This document shows, in pieces, positions 34,567 to 43,372 of a stretch of DNA of 64,000 nucleotides. Both the position numbers and the translations under genes were made by a program. The notes below the pieces were generated by a model, which was not told the DNA's origin, did not search any database, and saw only the letters and a program-made list of their open reading frames with translations. The first letter of the stretch is position 1. Every line of letters begins with the position of its first letter. Source of the stretch: Acidobacteriota bacterium (lineage in GTDB: Bacteria; Acidobacteriota; Thermoanaerobaculia; Multivoradales; Multivoraceae); NCBI GenBank assembly GCA_003388555.1, contig QQVD01000074.1:86375-150374 (forward strand), given 5' to 3'.

Positions 34567-36629
34567 CGCTCGCCCTCCCGATCCCCAGCCGAGGGCGCCG
34601 TGCAGCGCTCCACCCGGCCGGTCGCCAGCTCGCCGACGACCTCCAGCCGGCCGCGGTTGCCACGCGCCTGCCACGCCTCCTGGATCCCACCGGCTGCCGA
34701 CGAGCCACCGGCGGCAGCGAGCTCCAGGAGACTGCCCTCGTCACCGGCGACCCGCAGGTCCGCCTCGTAGACGACTTCCTCGGAGTCGAGGCAGAGCGTC
34801 GCACCCTGCCGCAGCTCGGCGACCAGGCTGGGCTCCTGCTCGTAGGAGGGCCGCGCCAGCTCCTCGGCCCCGAGCCGCAGGACCACGCTCGCTCCCGATC
34901 TGGCGCGGATGCGCACCGGGCTGCCGGGCACGTCGAAGACGCCGGTCGGCGGGAAGTCGACCGTGCCGCGCACCAGTTCGTTGCCGCGTGCCGCGATCCC
35001 GGCGCTGACCGGCCCCTCGGCGAGCACGCCGTAGCCGACCGAGACCGGGCGCTCGAACCGGTTGCGCTCGATGCGCAGGTCGGCGCGCGCCGGAGGCCCG
35101 GCGGCGGGGGCCTCGATCGTGAGCGCGACGTTGGCGACCGCCCCGTCGGCATTGCCCAGCTCGACGAAGCGATTGCCCAGCACCTCGGCGAACAGCTCGG
35201 AACCGCCACCGCTCTGGCGCAGAGCCAGTCCTCCCTGCGGCTCGTTGCCGGCGCCCCACTGCTGCTGGTGATGGCTCGCGACCACCTCGTTGTCCTCGAT
35301 CGCGGCGCCGACGTGGGACGCTTCGCCCTCGCTCGCCAGCAGCACCGAGCCGATGGTGCAGTCGCGGAAGCGGTTGCCGCGGAGCTCGACGCTCGCCGTG
35401 CCGCCCGCTCGCGACCACCACCGCAGGCAGTGCGCCCCTGCCACCGAGCCATCGCCGCGCACCCGCCAGGAGTCGGCGAGGCCGGAGTCGACGACCTCGA
35501 GGCGCACGCCATGATCGCCGGGGACGAAGGTCTCGGCGTGGCGCACGTCGAGCAGGCGATGACCGCCGACGAGCTCGCTGCGCTCGATCCGGACCGCGTC
35601 GACGTCGACCATCACCACCGCTCCCTCCTCGCCCCCGTCCATGCCGTGCATCAGGTCATAACGGCTGGCGTCGCGCACCGTGCTGTCGCGCAGCACGAAG
35701 CGCCCGGCTCGCTGGAGCCGGATCGCTTCGTCGCTGACCCGCTCGATGCGCACCCGCTCGATCTCGACATCCACAACCTCGACCAGATCGAGGGCACGGT
35801 GACCGCTCACCGCCGGCCCCTGGAGCCGGCGATCGCCGACGTCGGTGATCACGGAGTCGGCGAGGTGCAGGCGCGACAGACCTTGCGCCGTCACCGCGCT
35901 GGCGTCGAGACCGCGGAGCATCGCCGCGGCGACGACGAGCTCGCCGACCGGTGCCTTGCCGTCCACCTCCTCGCCACGCGCCGCGACCGCGGTAGCGGTG
36001 CGGGCGGTGGTGCGCAGGCCGAGCAGCCGCAGGCTGCCGCGCAATCGGTCGACCGTGACCGCCGATCCTGCCTCGGCAGCGACGGCGACGCCGCAGAAGA
36101 GGACGGTCAGCGAAGCGAAATGCTCGCCGTCGAGGCGCAGGGGCGGCAGGGTCGCGGGCTCGCCGCCGGACGACGCGCCCGGGTCTCCATCCTCCTGCTG
36201 CGGATCGAGCTCGCACGAGGGCCCGGGGCCGCCGGTCACGAGCAACACCCTTTCAGGCCCCGCCACCAGCTCCTGCAATCGCGCCAGCCCCGAAGACGCC
36301 GAGCAGGTGGCCGGTCGCCAGGTGCCGATCCGCGCCTCGTCGACCTCCTCGCAGCCCGGCCAGCGCCCCGCGGCGTCGACGATCATGTCGGGTGACGGCG
36401 GCAGCGCGAAGCGCTGGCGCTGCGCCGCGTCGACGCCGAGGCACGACCAGCAGAGCTCGTCGGCGACCTGCAGTGCCGGCAGCCGCTGGGCGCAGCCGAC
36501 GAGCATCGCGAGCAGGCCGCACGGCAGCCCGAACCGACGCCATGCTACGGACGGGGACCTCACCGTCGGCGTGGCGGCGCACGGCGCCGCGGGCTCGCGC
36601 CCGCGTGCTCCGTGCCGAGCCGTCCTCAT
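34563..36629 (-). CDS. Right-handed beta-helix lipoprotein
   Basis: 688 residues from ATG, 23 bases after the preceding gene's stop. A lipobox LVGC (Cys46) follows the hydrophobic stretch FGLPCGLLAMLVG; a shorter start inside the leader is possible because the n-region is long. Mature N-terminus has six or seven Cys up to about residue 190 (ADELCWSCLG ... GCEEVDEA ... ATCSASS ... SCELDPQQ), probably disulfides. From about residue 190 it is parallel beta-helix: 'LRLLGLRTTARTATAVAARG', 'VDVEIERVRIERVSDEAIRL', 'NRFRDCTIGSVLLASEG' and 'NRFERPVSVGYGVLAEG'. No Asp/His catalytic set of pectinases is apparent. It is tightly coupled to the dockerin-beta-helix gene upstream and the radical SAM gene downstream. 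Confidence 0.86.
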   Translation of the reverse strand: MRTARHGARGREPAAPCAATPTVRSPSVAWRRFGLPCGLLAMLVGCAQRLPALQVADELCWSCLGVDAAQRQRFALPPSPDMIVDAAGRWPGCEEVDEARIGTWRPATCSASSGLARLQELVAGPERVLLVTGGPGPSCELDPQQEDGDPGASSGGEPATLPPLRLDGEHFASLTVLFCGVAVAAEAGSAVTVDRLRGSLRLLGLRTTARTATAVAARGEEVDGKAPVGELVVAAAMLRGLDASAVTAQGLSRLHLADSVITDVGDRRLQGPAVSGHRALDLVEVVDVEIERVRIERVSDEAIRLQRAGRFVLRDSTVRDASRYDLMHGMDGGEEGAVVMVDVDAVRIERSELVGGHRLLDVRHAETFVPGDHGVRLEVVDSGLADSWRVRGDGSVAGAHCLRWWSRAGGTASVELRGNRFRDCTIGSVLLASEGEASHVGAAIEDNEVVASHHQQQWGAGNEPQGGLALRQSGGGSELFAEVLGNRFVELGNADGAVANVALTIEAPAAGPPARADLRIERNRFERPVSVGYGVLAEGPVSAGIAARGNELVRGTVDFPPTGVFDVPGSPVRIRARSGASVVLRLGAEELARPSYEQEPSLVAELRQGATLCLDSEEVVYEADLRVAGDEGSLLELAAAGGSSAAGGIQEAWQARGNRGRLEVVGELATGRVERCTAPSAGDREGER

Positions 36630-36652
36630 GCCTCGCGCCGAGCGCGACCGCC

Positions 36653-39600
36653 TCAGGGAATCACCGGGTTCGGAACCGTCGGCTGGGTCGTCGAGCAGGC
36701 GATCGTGCCGCCGCCGACGGTCACCACCGTCGGCGGGTCGGTCGCGTCCGAGTTCATGCCGCCAGTGTTGCCGTTGCCGTCGACGATCTGGGCCGGCGTC
36801 AGCGGGCAGCCCGTCTCCGAATACAGGTTCAGCGTTCCGCCGCCGATGTCGAAGCGGTAACCGTCCGGCGACACCACGTCGTCGAGCCAAAGGTCGAAGG
36901 TGCCGCCGGAGACGTTGATCGACGCATCGAACGAGTGCGGGAAGATCGAGAACACGTCGTCGTGCTGCGGCAGGACCTCGCCTGCCGGGCCACTGCCGTC
37001 GAGCCGCAGGTCGAGCGAGCCGCCGTTGCGCACGTTGACCAGCCACGGGTTGAACGGCGACTGGGTCACGAATCCGACGTCATCGCCAGCGCTGCCGACC
37101 GTGCCGTCGACATACGTGTTGTCATGGAAGAGCACCCTTGCGCTACCGTTGGCGTCCGCCAGGATGCGCACCGATGCGTCCCACGGCAGGCGGAAGGTGT
37201 TGTCGCGCACGACCATGTCCGAGCTGCCGCCGGCGTCGGCGACGATGGTGAGCTGACCGAGACCGCCGTCGGCGTGCATCACCTCGTCGAACAGGTTGTC
37301 CTCGACGATGGCGTCGAACTGGCCGCCTCGCGGCCCCAGGTACACGCCGCCCTGCGGATGGAAGAACTGCAGCGAGCCGCCCGGACAGGTGCTCGGGCCG
37401 GTGAGGTGGTCGACGACCCGGAAGGTGTTGTTGGCGATCAGGGTATCGACCTCGCCGGTGGCGCCGCTGTCGTGCACGATCACCAGCGATGCCGTGTTGT
37501 TGTCGGTGAAGCTGTTGGCGAGGGCGCCGGCACCACCGATGACGGCGTCCACGCTGGTGCTGCCGCGGGCCAGAAGCGAGATCCCCGCCTTGCCCACGCT
37601 CACCGTGCCCGGCGGCGAGCAGTTGAATTCCTTCGTCGTGGTGTTGAAGGTGTTGCCGGTGACGGTCAGCGCCAGGCTGCCCGAGGTCGCGCTCCAGAAG
37701 TCGAGGTGCTGGGCCGTGCGGCTGAAGGTCGAGTTGCTCACCGTGACGGTGCCGCTGAGCCCGATGATCCGGATGCCGCCCTCGCCCGAGTCGTCCCCGA
37801 GCCCCGCCGGCCCGCTCGGGCCGACGTGGTAGCGGTTGGCGTCCTCGATCACCGCGTTGTTGACGACCAGGCCGTTCCACGGCGTCGCCGAGATGCCGTC
37901 GGCGAACAGCGATCCGCTGACCGCGTTGTCGGAGAAGCGCCGTAGCGTGACGCTCTGCAGCGTCAGGCCGCCGTCGACGCTCTGGCCGTGGATGCCGTCG
38001 ACGTTGCGCCGCGTGCCGTAGTTGTCGGCGCCGTCGCTGGCGTGCGCGATGTCCTCGAGGATCACGTTCTGCAGCGTCACCCGGCCGTCGGTGTTGTTCA
38101 GGGTGATCGCGTCGACGTCGGTGAGGTTCTCGATCGTGCCGCCGGAGCCGTTGCCTCCCGAGCTCGTGGTGCCGTCGCCGGTGACCGTGAAGGTGCCGGC
38201 GCCGGTGTCGTCGAGCACGATGGCGACCGTGTCGGGGGCGGTGGAGCCCTGGTTCACCGCGATGCTGCGGAAGGTGACGCCACTGGCGCCGATCGTCGTG
38301 TCGGTGATCTCGACCGCCCGTCCGACCAGCGCGGTGGTCGCGCCGATCGTGTTGATGACCGTGGAGCCACCGCCGCCGCACAGCGACGTCGCACAGACGT
38401 TCACCGTGCCGCCGCCGGTGGCGCTGAAGGCGGTGTTCGCGCCGGTGTCGAGGGCCATACCGCCGCGGAAGGTCGCCGTGCCGCCGGTGTTGGAGGCGAG
38501 GCGGATGCCCGCGCCGTTGTCGTCGATCGCACCGTTGAAGGTGATCGAGCCGACGGAGCCGCCGTCGATCTCGACCGAACGCCCGGCGTCGTTCTCGATC
38601 GAGGCGGAGATCGTCACCGTGCCGTCCACGTCCGCCGCGTCGAAGCCGCGCCCTGTCGCCCCGGCGATGTTCTGGATCGTGCCGCCGGATACGGTGAACG
38701 CGCCGGCGCTGCCGGTGCCGGAGAGCACCACGCCGCCCGAAGCGTCGCCCGAGGCGCCGACGTTCACCGTCGCGAAGGTGACCCCCGGGGCACCGATGGT
38801 CGAGCTCTGCAGCCGCACTCCGATGCCTCCGGCGCCCCCGGGCGCGCCGCTGACGTCGACCGAGCTGCCGACACCGGTCACCGCCAGGTTGGCGACGTTC
38901 GAAGCGTCGAAGCCGTTGCCGTCGGTGGTGTCGAGATCGAGGGCTGCGGAGAAACCCACCGTCCCGGCGCCGGCGATCTCGATCGCGTTCACGGTCTGCG
39001 ACGCCACCGTGATCGGCACGGCGAAGGTCAACGTGCCGGTGGCATGCCCGGTCACGTGCACACCTCTGGCGACGTTGTTCTGCGTGATCGACCCGCCGAC
39101 GTAGCTGACGCCCGCGGTGCTGGAGTCGACCCGAAACGCCGTGCCCGTCGGCGAGGTGATCGTGGTGTCGGCGAAGGTGAAGGTGCCGCCCGAACCGGCG
39201 ACGATGTCGACCCCGGCGTCGCCGCCGCCGAGGTTCGCCGTGCCGTTGAACGTGTAGACGCCGTCGGCGTTGCTGAACTGCAGTCCGGTGCCGTTGGTGG
39301 CGCCGATCGTGCCGGTCTGGAAGAGCAGGGTGCCGAGAGTGTGGTTGCCACCGACGGACACCGCAGCACCGCTGCCGGTCTGGGTGATCGAGCCGCCGTA
39401 GGTGACGCTCACCGTGCCGTCGGTGACCTCGAAGGCGGGCGTCGCCGAGGCGTTGGTCAGGGCGCCGCCGCTGGCGGTCACCACGCCGGCGACCTCGTCG
39501 AAACGCACCGAGCTGCCGCTCAGCGAGCCGAGGGTGATCGCCGACGTCATCGGGTCGAGATCGAGCGCCCGCGCGGTGCCGCTGTCGACGGAGCCGGCAG

Positions 39601-42592
39601 AGATCTCGAGGGTGAAGTCCGCCGCTGCGAAGCCGGGGTTCGACACTTCGATACCGGTTCCCAGATCGTTGAAGACGTCGACCGAGGAGAAGGAGAGCGT
39701 GCCGCGCACGCCGGTCAGACGCACCCCGGCGCCCATCGCCCGGTTGCTGCCGCCGCTGTCACCGACGCTCAACGCTCCGGCGCTCACCGGCTGCAGCCCG
39801 GCAGTGCCGGGATCGGCGTCGAAGTCGACGTCGCTGGCGAACAGCCCGTTGCCGACCGAGCTCGCAGAGTCGGGTACCTGTAGACCGCTGAGCTCGCTGA
39901 CCACGATCGGTACTGCCGGATCGCCGACGATCGAAGCGCCGTGGTAGAGGGTGCCGGCGCCGTCGTCGTCGCTGGAGGCCACCGCGTTGTCGGTGAGGCG
40001 CAGCTCGAGCTGGGTCACCCCGGCGCCGGAGACGACATCGAGGCCGTGGCCACCGGTCGAGCCGAGCAGCACGTTGTCGCGCACCTCGATCAGGTGGCTG
40101 CCGGCCGTGGTGTCGACGTCGATCGCCGAGGCGTCTGCCGAGGTGACGTCGAACCCCTGGATCAGGGCGCTGACGTCGCTGGCGACGATCGCGGCCCCGG
40201 TGCTGCGCGTGATCATCGGTGCGACGTTGGCGACCGAGTCGTAGAGCGTCGCCGGGGCGGGACTGCCGTTGAGCGCCGCGTCGAACGTGAGGTCGACCCC
40301 CTCGCCGATCAGGCGCTGCTGGTCCTGCAGAGTGAAGGTCTCGTCCAGCGCCGTGCCGCTGTCGGTGAACACGAAGATCGTGTCGCCGACGCCGGACGCC
40401 GCCTGCGCCTCCGCCAGGGTGTCGAACGGATCGGTCGAGGTGCCGACGTCGCTCCCCGCGGCGTCGTCGTCGACGTACCAGACCTGGCCGGTGAACTGGA
40501 CAGTCACCGTTCCCATCGCCATGTCGGCGCCGTCGCTGACGTTGTACTGGAAGGTGTCGTCGGCGGTCTGGCCGGCCGGCGGGCTGTAGACGAAGGTACC
40601 GTCCGGCTGCATCACCACCGAGGCACCGGCGGTCACCGAGCCCGGAATCAGGCTGGCGGTGAGCGCCGCCGGGCCGTCGCCGCCGTCGCTGTCGTTGTCC
40701 AGCACGTCGCCGAGCACGAACACCGAGGGCTGCGCCGCCGCAGCGGTGTTGTTGACCTCGAGGGCCGTGTTGCCGACCGTCTGGTACGAGTCGTCCACGG
40801 CCACCGGCGGATCGTTGACTTCGTTGACGGTGACGTTGAAGGTCTCGGAATCGTCGAGGCTCGGGGGATTGACGCCGTCGTCGGTGACTCGCACGGTGAT
40901 CGGGTAGACGCCCGGGCCCTGCGCCTCGCTCGGCGTCCAGGTGAACAGGCCGCCGGTGGTGATGCCTGCGCCCGCAGGGGCGCCGGCGTCGAGGGTGAAG
41001 GTCAGGGTGTTCGCCGGCAGATCGGCGTCGCTCGCCATGGCGTTGAACGACAGCAGGGTCAACTCGTCGACGGTCTGGTTGCCGATGGGGTCCAGCACCG
41101 GAGCGACGTTGACCTCGGCGACGGTGATGTCGAAGGTCTCGAAGTCGTCCAAGGCCGGCGTGCCGTCGTCGGTGACCCGCACGGTCACCGGGTACAGGCC
41201 CGGGCCCTGGGCCTCGCTCGGCGTGAAGGTGAACGCTCCAGAGCTGGGATCGATCGACGCTCCGGCGGGTGCCCCCACGTCGAGGCTGAAGGTCAGCGTG
41301 TTGGCCGGCAGGTCGGCGTCCGTCGCCGTGGCGACGAACGACAACTGGGTCAACTCGTCGACGGTCTGGTTGCCGATGGGGTCCAGCACCGGAGCGACGT
41401 TGGCTTCGTCGACGGTGACGGTGATGGTCTCGGAGTCCATCAGGTTCGGCGGGTTGATGCCGTCGTCGGTGACCACCACGTCGAAGGTGTAGACACCCGG
41501 GCCCTGTGCCTCGGTGGGGGTCCAGGTGAAGTCGCCGGTCCCCGGGTCGATCGCGGCGCCAGCCGGCACCGCGCCACCGACCCCGTCCTGCAGCGAGAAG
41601 CTGAGCGTCTGCACCGGGAGGTCGCTGTCGCTGGCCATCGCGGTGAACGCGATCGGAGTCTGCTCGTCGCCACTCTGGGCACCGATCGGTGCGAGCGTCG
41701 GCGGGCTGTTGACGTCGGCGACGGTGACGGTGATCGTCTCGCTGTCGCTCAGGTTGGTGGGAGCGCCGTCGTCGGTCACCACCACGTCGAAGCTGTAGAC
41801 GCCGTCCTGGTCCTCGGTCGGCGTGAAGGTGAACACGCCGCTGTTGGGGTCGATCGCGGCGCCTGGCGGAACCATGCCGGTGCCGTCGACGAGGGTGAAC
41901 GTCAGCACGTCGCCGACGTCGGGATCGTTCGCCGTCGCGGTGAACGAGATCAGGGTCAGCTCGTCGCCCGCCTGCGGTCCGATCGGCGCCAGCACCGGCG
42001 CGTCGTTGACCGGGGTCACGGTGACGGTGAAGCTGTCGGTCGCGGTGTCGATACCGTCGCTGACGGTCAGATCGATCGTCACCGGTCCGCCGTTGGCGTC
42101 GGGCGCCGGAGTCACCGTGACGGTGCGGTTGTTGCCCGCTCCGCCGAGCACCAGGTTGCCGTCGGGGATCACCGCGGTGTTCGAGGAAGTCGCGCTCAGC
42201 ACGAGGGTGTTCGGATCGACACCTATGTCGGGGTCGTCGACCAGCACCGGCAGCGCACCCGTGGTGCCGTCCTCGGCGATCGTCTGGTCGCCGGGCGCCG
42301 TGACCGTCGGAGGGTTGTTGCCGACGACGCAGAGCGGCCTGGTGCAGTTCACTACCGCGATGCGCGCGTCGAGAACCGTGATCACCCCGTCGGCGTCCAG
42401 ATCGCGAGGGTCCGAGGGCCCCGAGGCCGGCGTGTTGCGTGCCGCCAGGATCAGGGCGATGTCGTCGACGTCGACGTCGGTGTCGCCGTCGATGTCGCCG
42501 GGCATCGCCATCAGGATCGCGGCGCCGAGCACGATCCCGGTGACGAGGAGCAGCAGCCGCAGACGGCGACCGGTGCGGGGCGCGGCGCCCAT
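36653..42592 (-). CDS. Giant dockerin / Ig-cadherin-repeat / beta-helix secreted protein
   Basis: 1979 residues from ATG, whose last base (42592) pair overlaps the TGA of the cohesin gene (TGATG). Signal peptide: LRLLLLVTGIVLGAAILMA. Residues 31-80 form a type I dockerin with two calcium loops: DIDGDTDVDVDD (D33, D35, D37, D41) and DLDADGVITVLD (D64, D66, D68, D75). From about 90 to 605 there are five to six Ig/cadherin-like repeats of about 97 residues with linkers such as VNDAPVLAPIGPQ and VAPVLDPIGNQTVDEL, and a further VNDPPVAVDDSYQT-type domain to about 705. The rest (to 1979) is right-handed beta-helix, starting at VWYVDDDAAGSDVGTSTDPF. It has no C-terminal anchor, consistent with anchoring through the dockerin. 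Confidence 0.9.
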   Translation of the reverse strand: MGAAPRTGRRLRLLLLVTGIVLGAAILMAMPGDIDGDTDVDVDDIALILAARNTPASGPSDPRDLDADGVITVLDARIAVVNCTRPLCVVGNNPPTVTAPGDQTIAEDGTTGALPVLVDDPDIGVDPNTLVLSATSSNTAVIPDGNLVLGGAGNNRTVTVTPAPDANGGPVTIDLTVSDGIDTATDSFTVTVTPVNDAPVLAPIGPQAGDELTLISFTATANDPDVGDVLTFTLVDGTGMVPPGAAIDPNSGVFTFTPTEDQDGVYSFDVVVTDDGAPTNLSDSETITVTVADVNSPPTLAPIGAQSGDEQTPIAFTAMASDSDLPVQTLSFSLQDGVGGAVPAGAAIDPGTGDFTWTPTEAQGPGVYTFDVVVTDDGINPPNLMDSETITVTVDEANVAPVLDPIGNQTVDELTQLSFVATATDADLPANTLTFSLDVGAPAGASIDPSSGAFTFTPSEAQGPGLYPVTVRVTDDGTPALDDFETFDITVAEVNVAPVLDPIGNQTVDELTLLSFNAMASDADLPANTLTFTLDAGAPAGAGITTGGLFTWTPSEAQGPGVYPITVRVTDDGVNPPSLDDSETFNVTVNEVNDPPVAVDDSYQTVGNTALEVNNTAAAAQPSVFVLGDVLDNDSDGGDGPAALTASLIPGSVTAGASVVMQPDGTFVYSPPAGQTADDTFQYNVSDGADMAMGTVTVQFTGQVWYVDDDAAGSDVGTSTDPFDTLAEAQAASGVGDTIFVFTDSGTALDETFTLQDQQRLIGEGVDLTFDAALNGSPAPATLYDSVANVAPMITRSTGAAIVASDVSALIQGFDVTSADASAIDVDTTAGSHLIEVRDNVLLGSTGGHGLDVVSGAGVTQLELRLTDNAVASSDDDGAGTLYHGASIVGDPAVPIVVSELSGLQVPDSASSVGNGLFASDVDFDADPGTAGLQPVSAGALSVGDSGGSNRAMGAGVRLTGVRGTLSFSSVDVFNDLGTGIEVSNPGFAAADFTLEISAGSVDSGTARALDLDPMTSAITLGSLSGSSVRFDEVAGVVTASGGALTNASATPAFEVTDGTVSVTYGGSITQTGSGAAVSVGGNHTLGTLLFQTGTIGATNGTGLQFSNADGVYTFNGTANLGGGDAGVDIVAGSGGTFTFADTTITSPTGTAFRVDSSTAGVSYVGGSITQNNVARGVHVTGHATGTLTFAVPITVASQTVNAIEIAGAGTVGFSAALDLDTTDGNGFDASNVANLAVTGVGSSVDVSGAPGGAGGIGVRLQSSTIGAPGVTFATVNVGASGDASGGVVLSGTGSAGAFTVSGGTIQNIAGATGRGFDAADVDGTVTISASIENDAGRSVEIDGGSVGSITFNGAIDDNGAGIRLASNTGGTATFRGGMALDTGANTAFSATGGGTVNVCATSLCGGGGSTVINTIGATTALVGRAVEITDTTIGASGVTFRSIAVNQGSTAPDTVAIVLDDTGAGTFTVTGDGTTSSGGNGSGGTIENLTDVDAITLNNTDGRVTLQNVILEDIAHASDGADNYGTRRNVDGIHGQSVDGGLTLQSVTLRRFSDNAVSGSLFADGISATPWNGLVVNNAVIEDANRYHVGPSGPAGLGDDSGEGGIRIIGLSGTVTVSNSTFSRTAQHLDFWSATSGSLALTVTGNTFNTTTKEFNCSPPGTVSVGKAGISLLARGSTSVDAVIGGAGALANSFTDNNTASLVIVHDSGATGEVDTLIANNTFRVVDHLTGPSTCPGGSLQFFHPQGGVYLGPRGGQFDAIVEDNLFDEVMHADGGLGQLTIVADAGGSSDMVVRDNTFRLPWDASVRILADANGSARVLFHDNTYVDGTVGSAGDDVGFVTQSPFNPWLVNVRNGGSLDLRLDGSGPAGEVLPQHDDVFSIFPHSFDASINVSGGTFDLWLDDVVSPDGYRFDIGGGTLNLYSETGCPLTPAQIVDGNGNTGGMNSDATDPPTVVTVGGGTIACSTTQPTVPNPVIP
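41056..41402. repeat. Two identical 56-bp direct repeats, 291 bp apart
   Basis: 41056-41111 and 41347-41402 are identical. The spacing equals 97 codons, one Ig repeat, and both copies encode the linker NVAPVLDPIGNQTVDEL. This indicates recent duplication or gene conversion between repeats of the giant protein. Confidence 0.85.
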
Positions 42593-43245
42593 CACCGCAT
42601 CCTCCGCAGCACCACCAGCGCGGCGCCGGCCAGCAGCGCCGCCATCAGCGTCAGTCCGGCGCCGCCAGAGATCGGGATGTCGATGATCGAACCGCCGGTG
42701 ACGGTGACCGGGACCACAGCGTCGACCGGGATCGGCGCACCATCCTTGTCGCCGAGCACCAGAGGCTGCAGCACGTCGAAGGTGCCGTCGCCGAACCCCA
42801 CGGAGGTGAAGGTGGCGGTGAAGAGCTCGAACGAGGCAGGCTGGTTGGCGGTCAGCTGCACGGCCGGCAGCAGCGACAGCGCGAAGACCTCGAGATCGAC
42901 CGCCGAGGGGTTGACGGTGATCAGGCTCTCGCCCATCGCCGGATCGCCCAGCTCCAGGGTGGTGACCACCGAGAGCGGATCGAGCTCGAAGATGGCCGGG
43001 TCGAAGACCAGGGTCATGTCGAAGGTGCCGGCCGAGGGCGGTGCTCCGGCACCCAGCCCGGAGAGGGTGACCGTGATGTCGACCGTCTCGCCCGGATTGA
43101 CCATCGGGCTGCTGGCGCTGACCTCGATCGTCGCGGCGCCGAGCAGTGCCGGCGCCGCCAGCCATCCCGCAGCGAGCAGTGACGCCGCCATCCGCCGGGC
43201 CGGCCCACGGCGACCCGATGCAGGCTTCGAAGACCCGGATCTCAC
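42592..43245 (-). CDS. Cohesin-domain protein with IPTL-CTERM-like sorting/membrane tail
   Basis: 217 residues from GTG at 43245, which has GGGGAGG 5 bases upstream. Signal peptide: 'MAASLLAAGWLAAPALLGA'. Residues 38-180 form a cohesin: TIEVSASSPMVNPGETVDI, 'AGTFDMTLVFDPAIFEL', 'ELFTATFTSVGFGDGTFDVL' and 'DKDGAPIPVDAVVPVTV', the nine-strand jelly-roll pattern. The C-terminus IPISGGAGLTLMAALLAG ... VVLRRMR (residues 190-217) has the IPTL-CTERM layout: Pro motif, hydrophobic helix, Arg cluster. So this is a membrane- or surface-tethered cohesin, and the very next gene encodes a dockerin protein. Cohesin type (I-like) is inferred. Confidence 0.88.
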   Translation of the reverse strand: MRSGSSKPASGRRGPARRMAASLLAAGWLAAPALLGAATIEVSASSPMVNPGETVDITVTLSGLGAGAPPSAGTFDMTLVFDPAIFELDPLSVVTTLELGDPAMGESLITVNPSAVDLEVFALSLLPAVQLTANQPASFELFTATFTSVGFGDGTFDVLQPLVLGDKDGAPIPVDAVVPVTVTGGSIIDIPISGGAGLTLMAALLAGAALVVLRRMR

Positions 43246-43372
43246 ACTCGCCTCCCCTTCCACTTCACCGGGGGCTCTGGTCCCCACGGAGTTCCACATG
43301 GCCTGTAACGACAGAACAGCATCATACGCCGCAAGTTACCTCCCAGGGGCCGTTCGCCCCGCCGCGGATCCG

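Noticed and set aside
32683..36395. Long plus-strand frames opposite the radical SAM and lipoprotein genes
   Set aside because: No domains, Arg/Ala/Gly-rich composition; the minus-strand genes have catalytic Cys and lipobox motifs and good ribosome binding sites.
36653..42592. Possible cellulosome cluster because of the dockerin and cohesin
   Set aside because: No cellulase, CBM or scaffoldin with several cohesins is present; the dockerin protein is a beta-helix protein.
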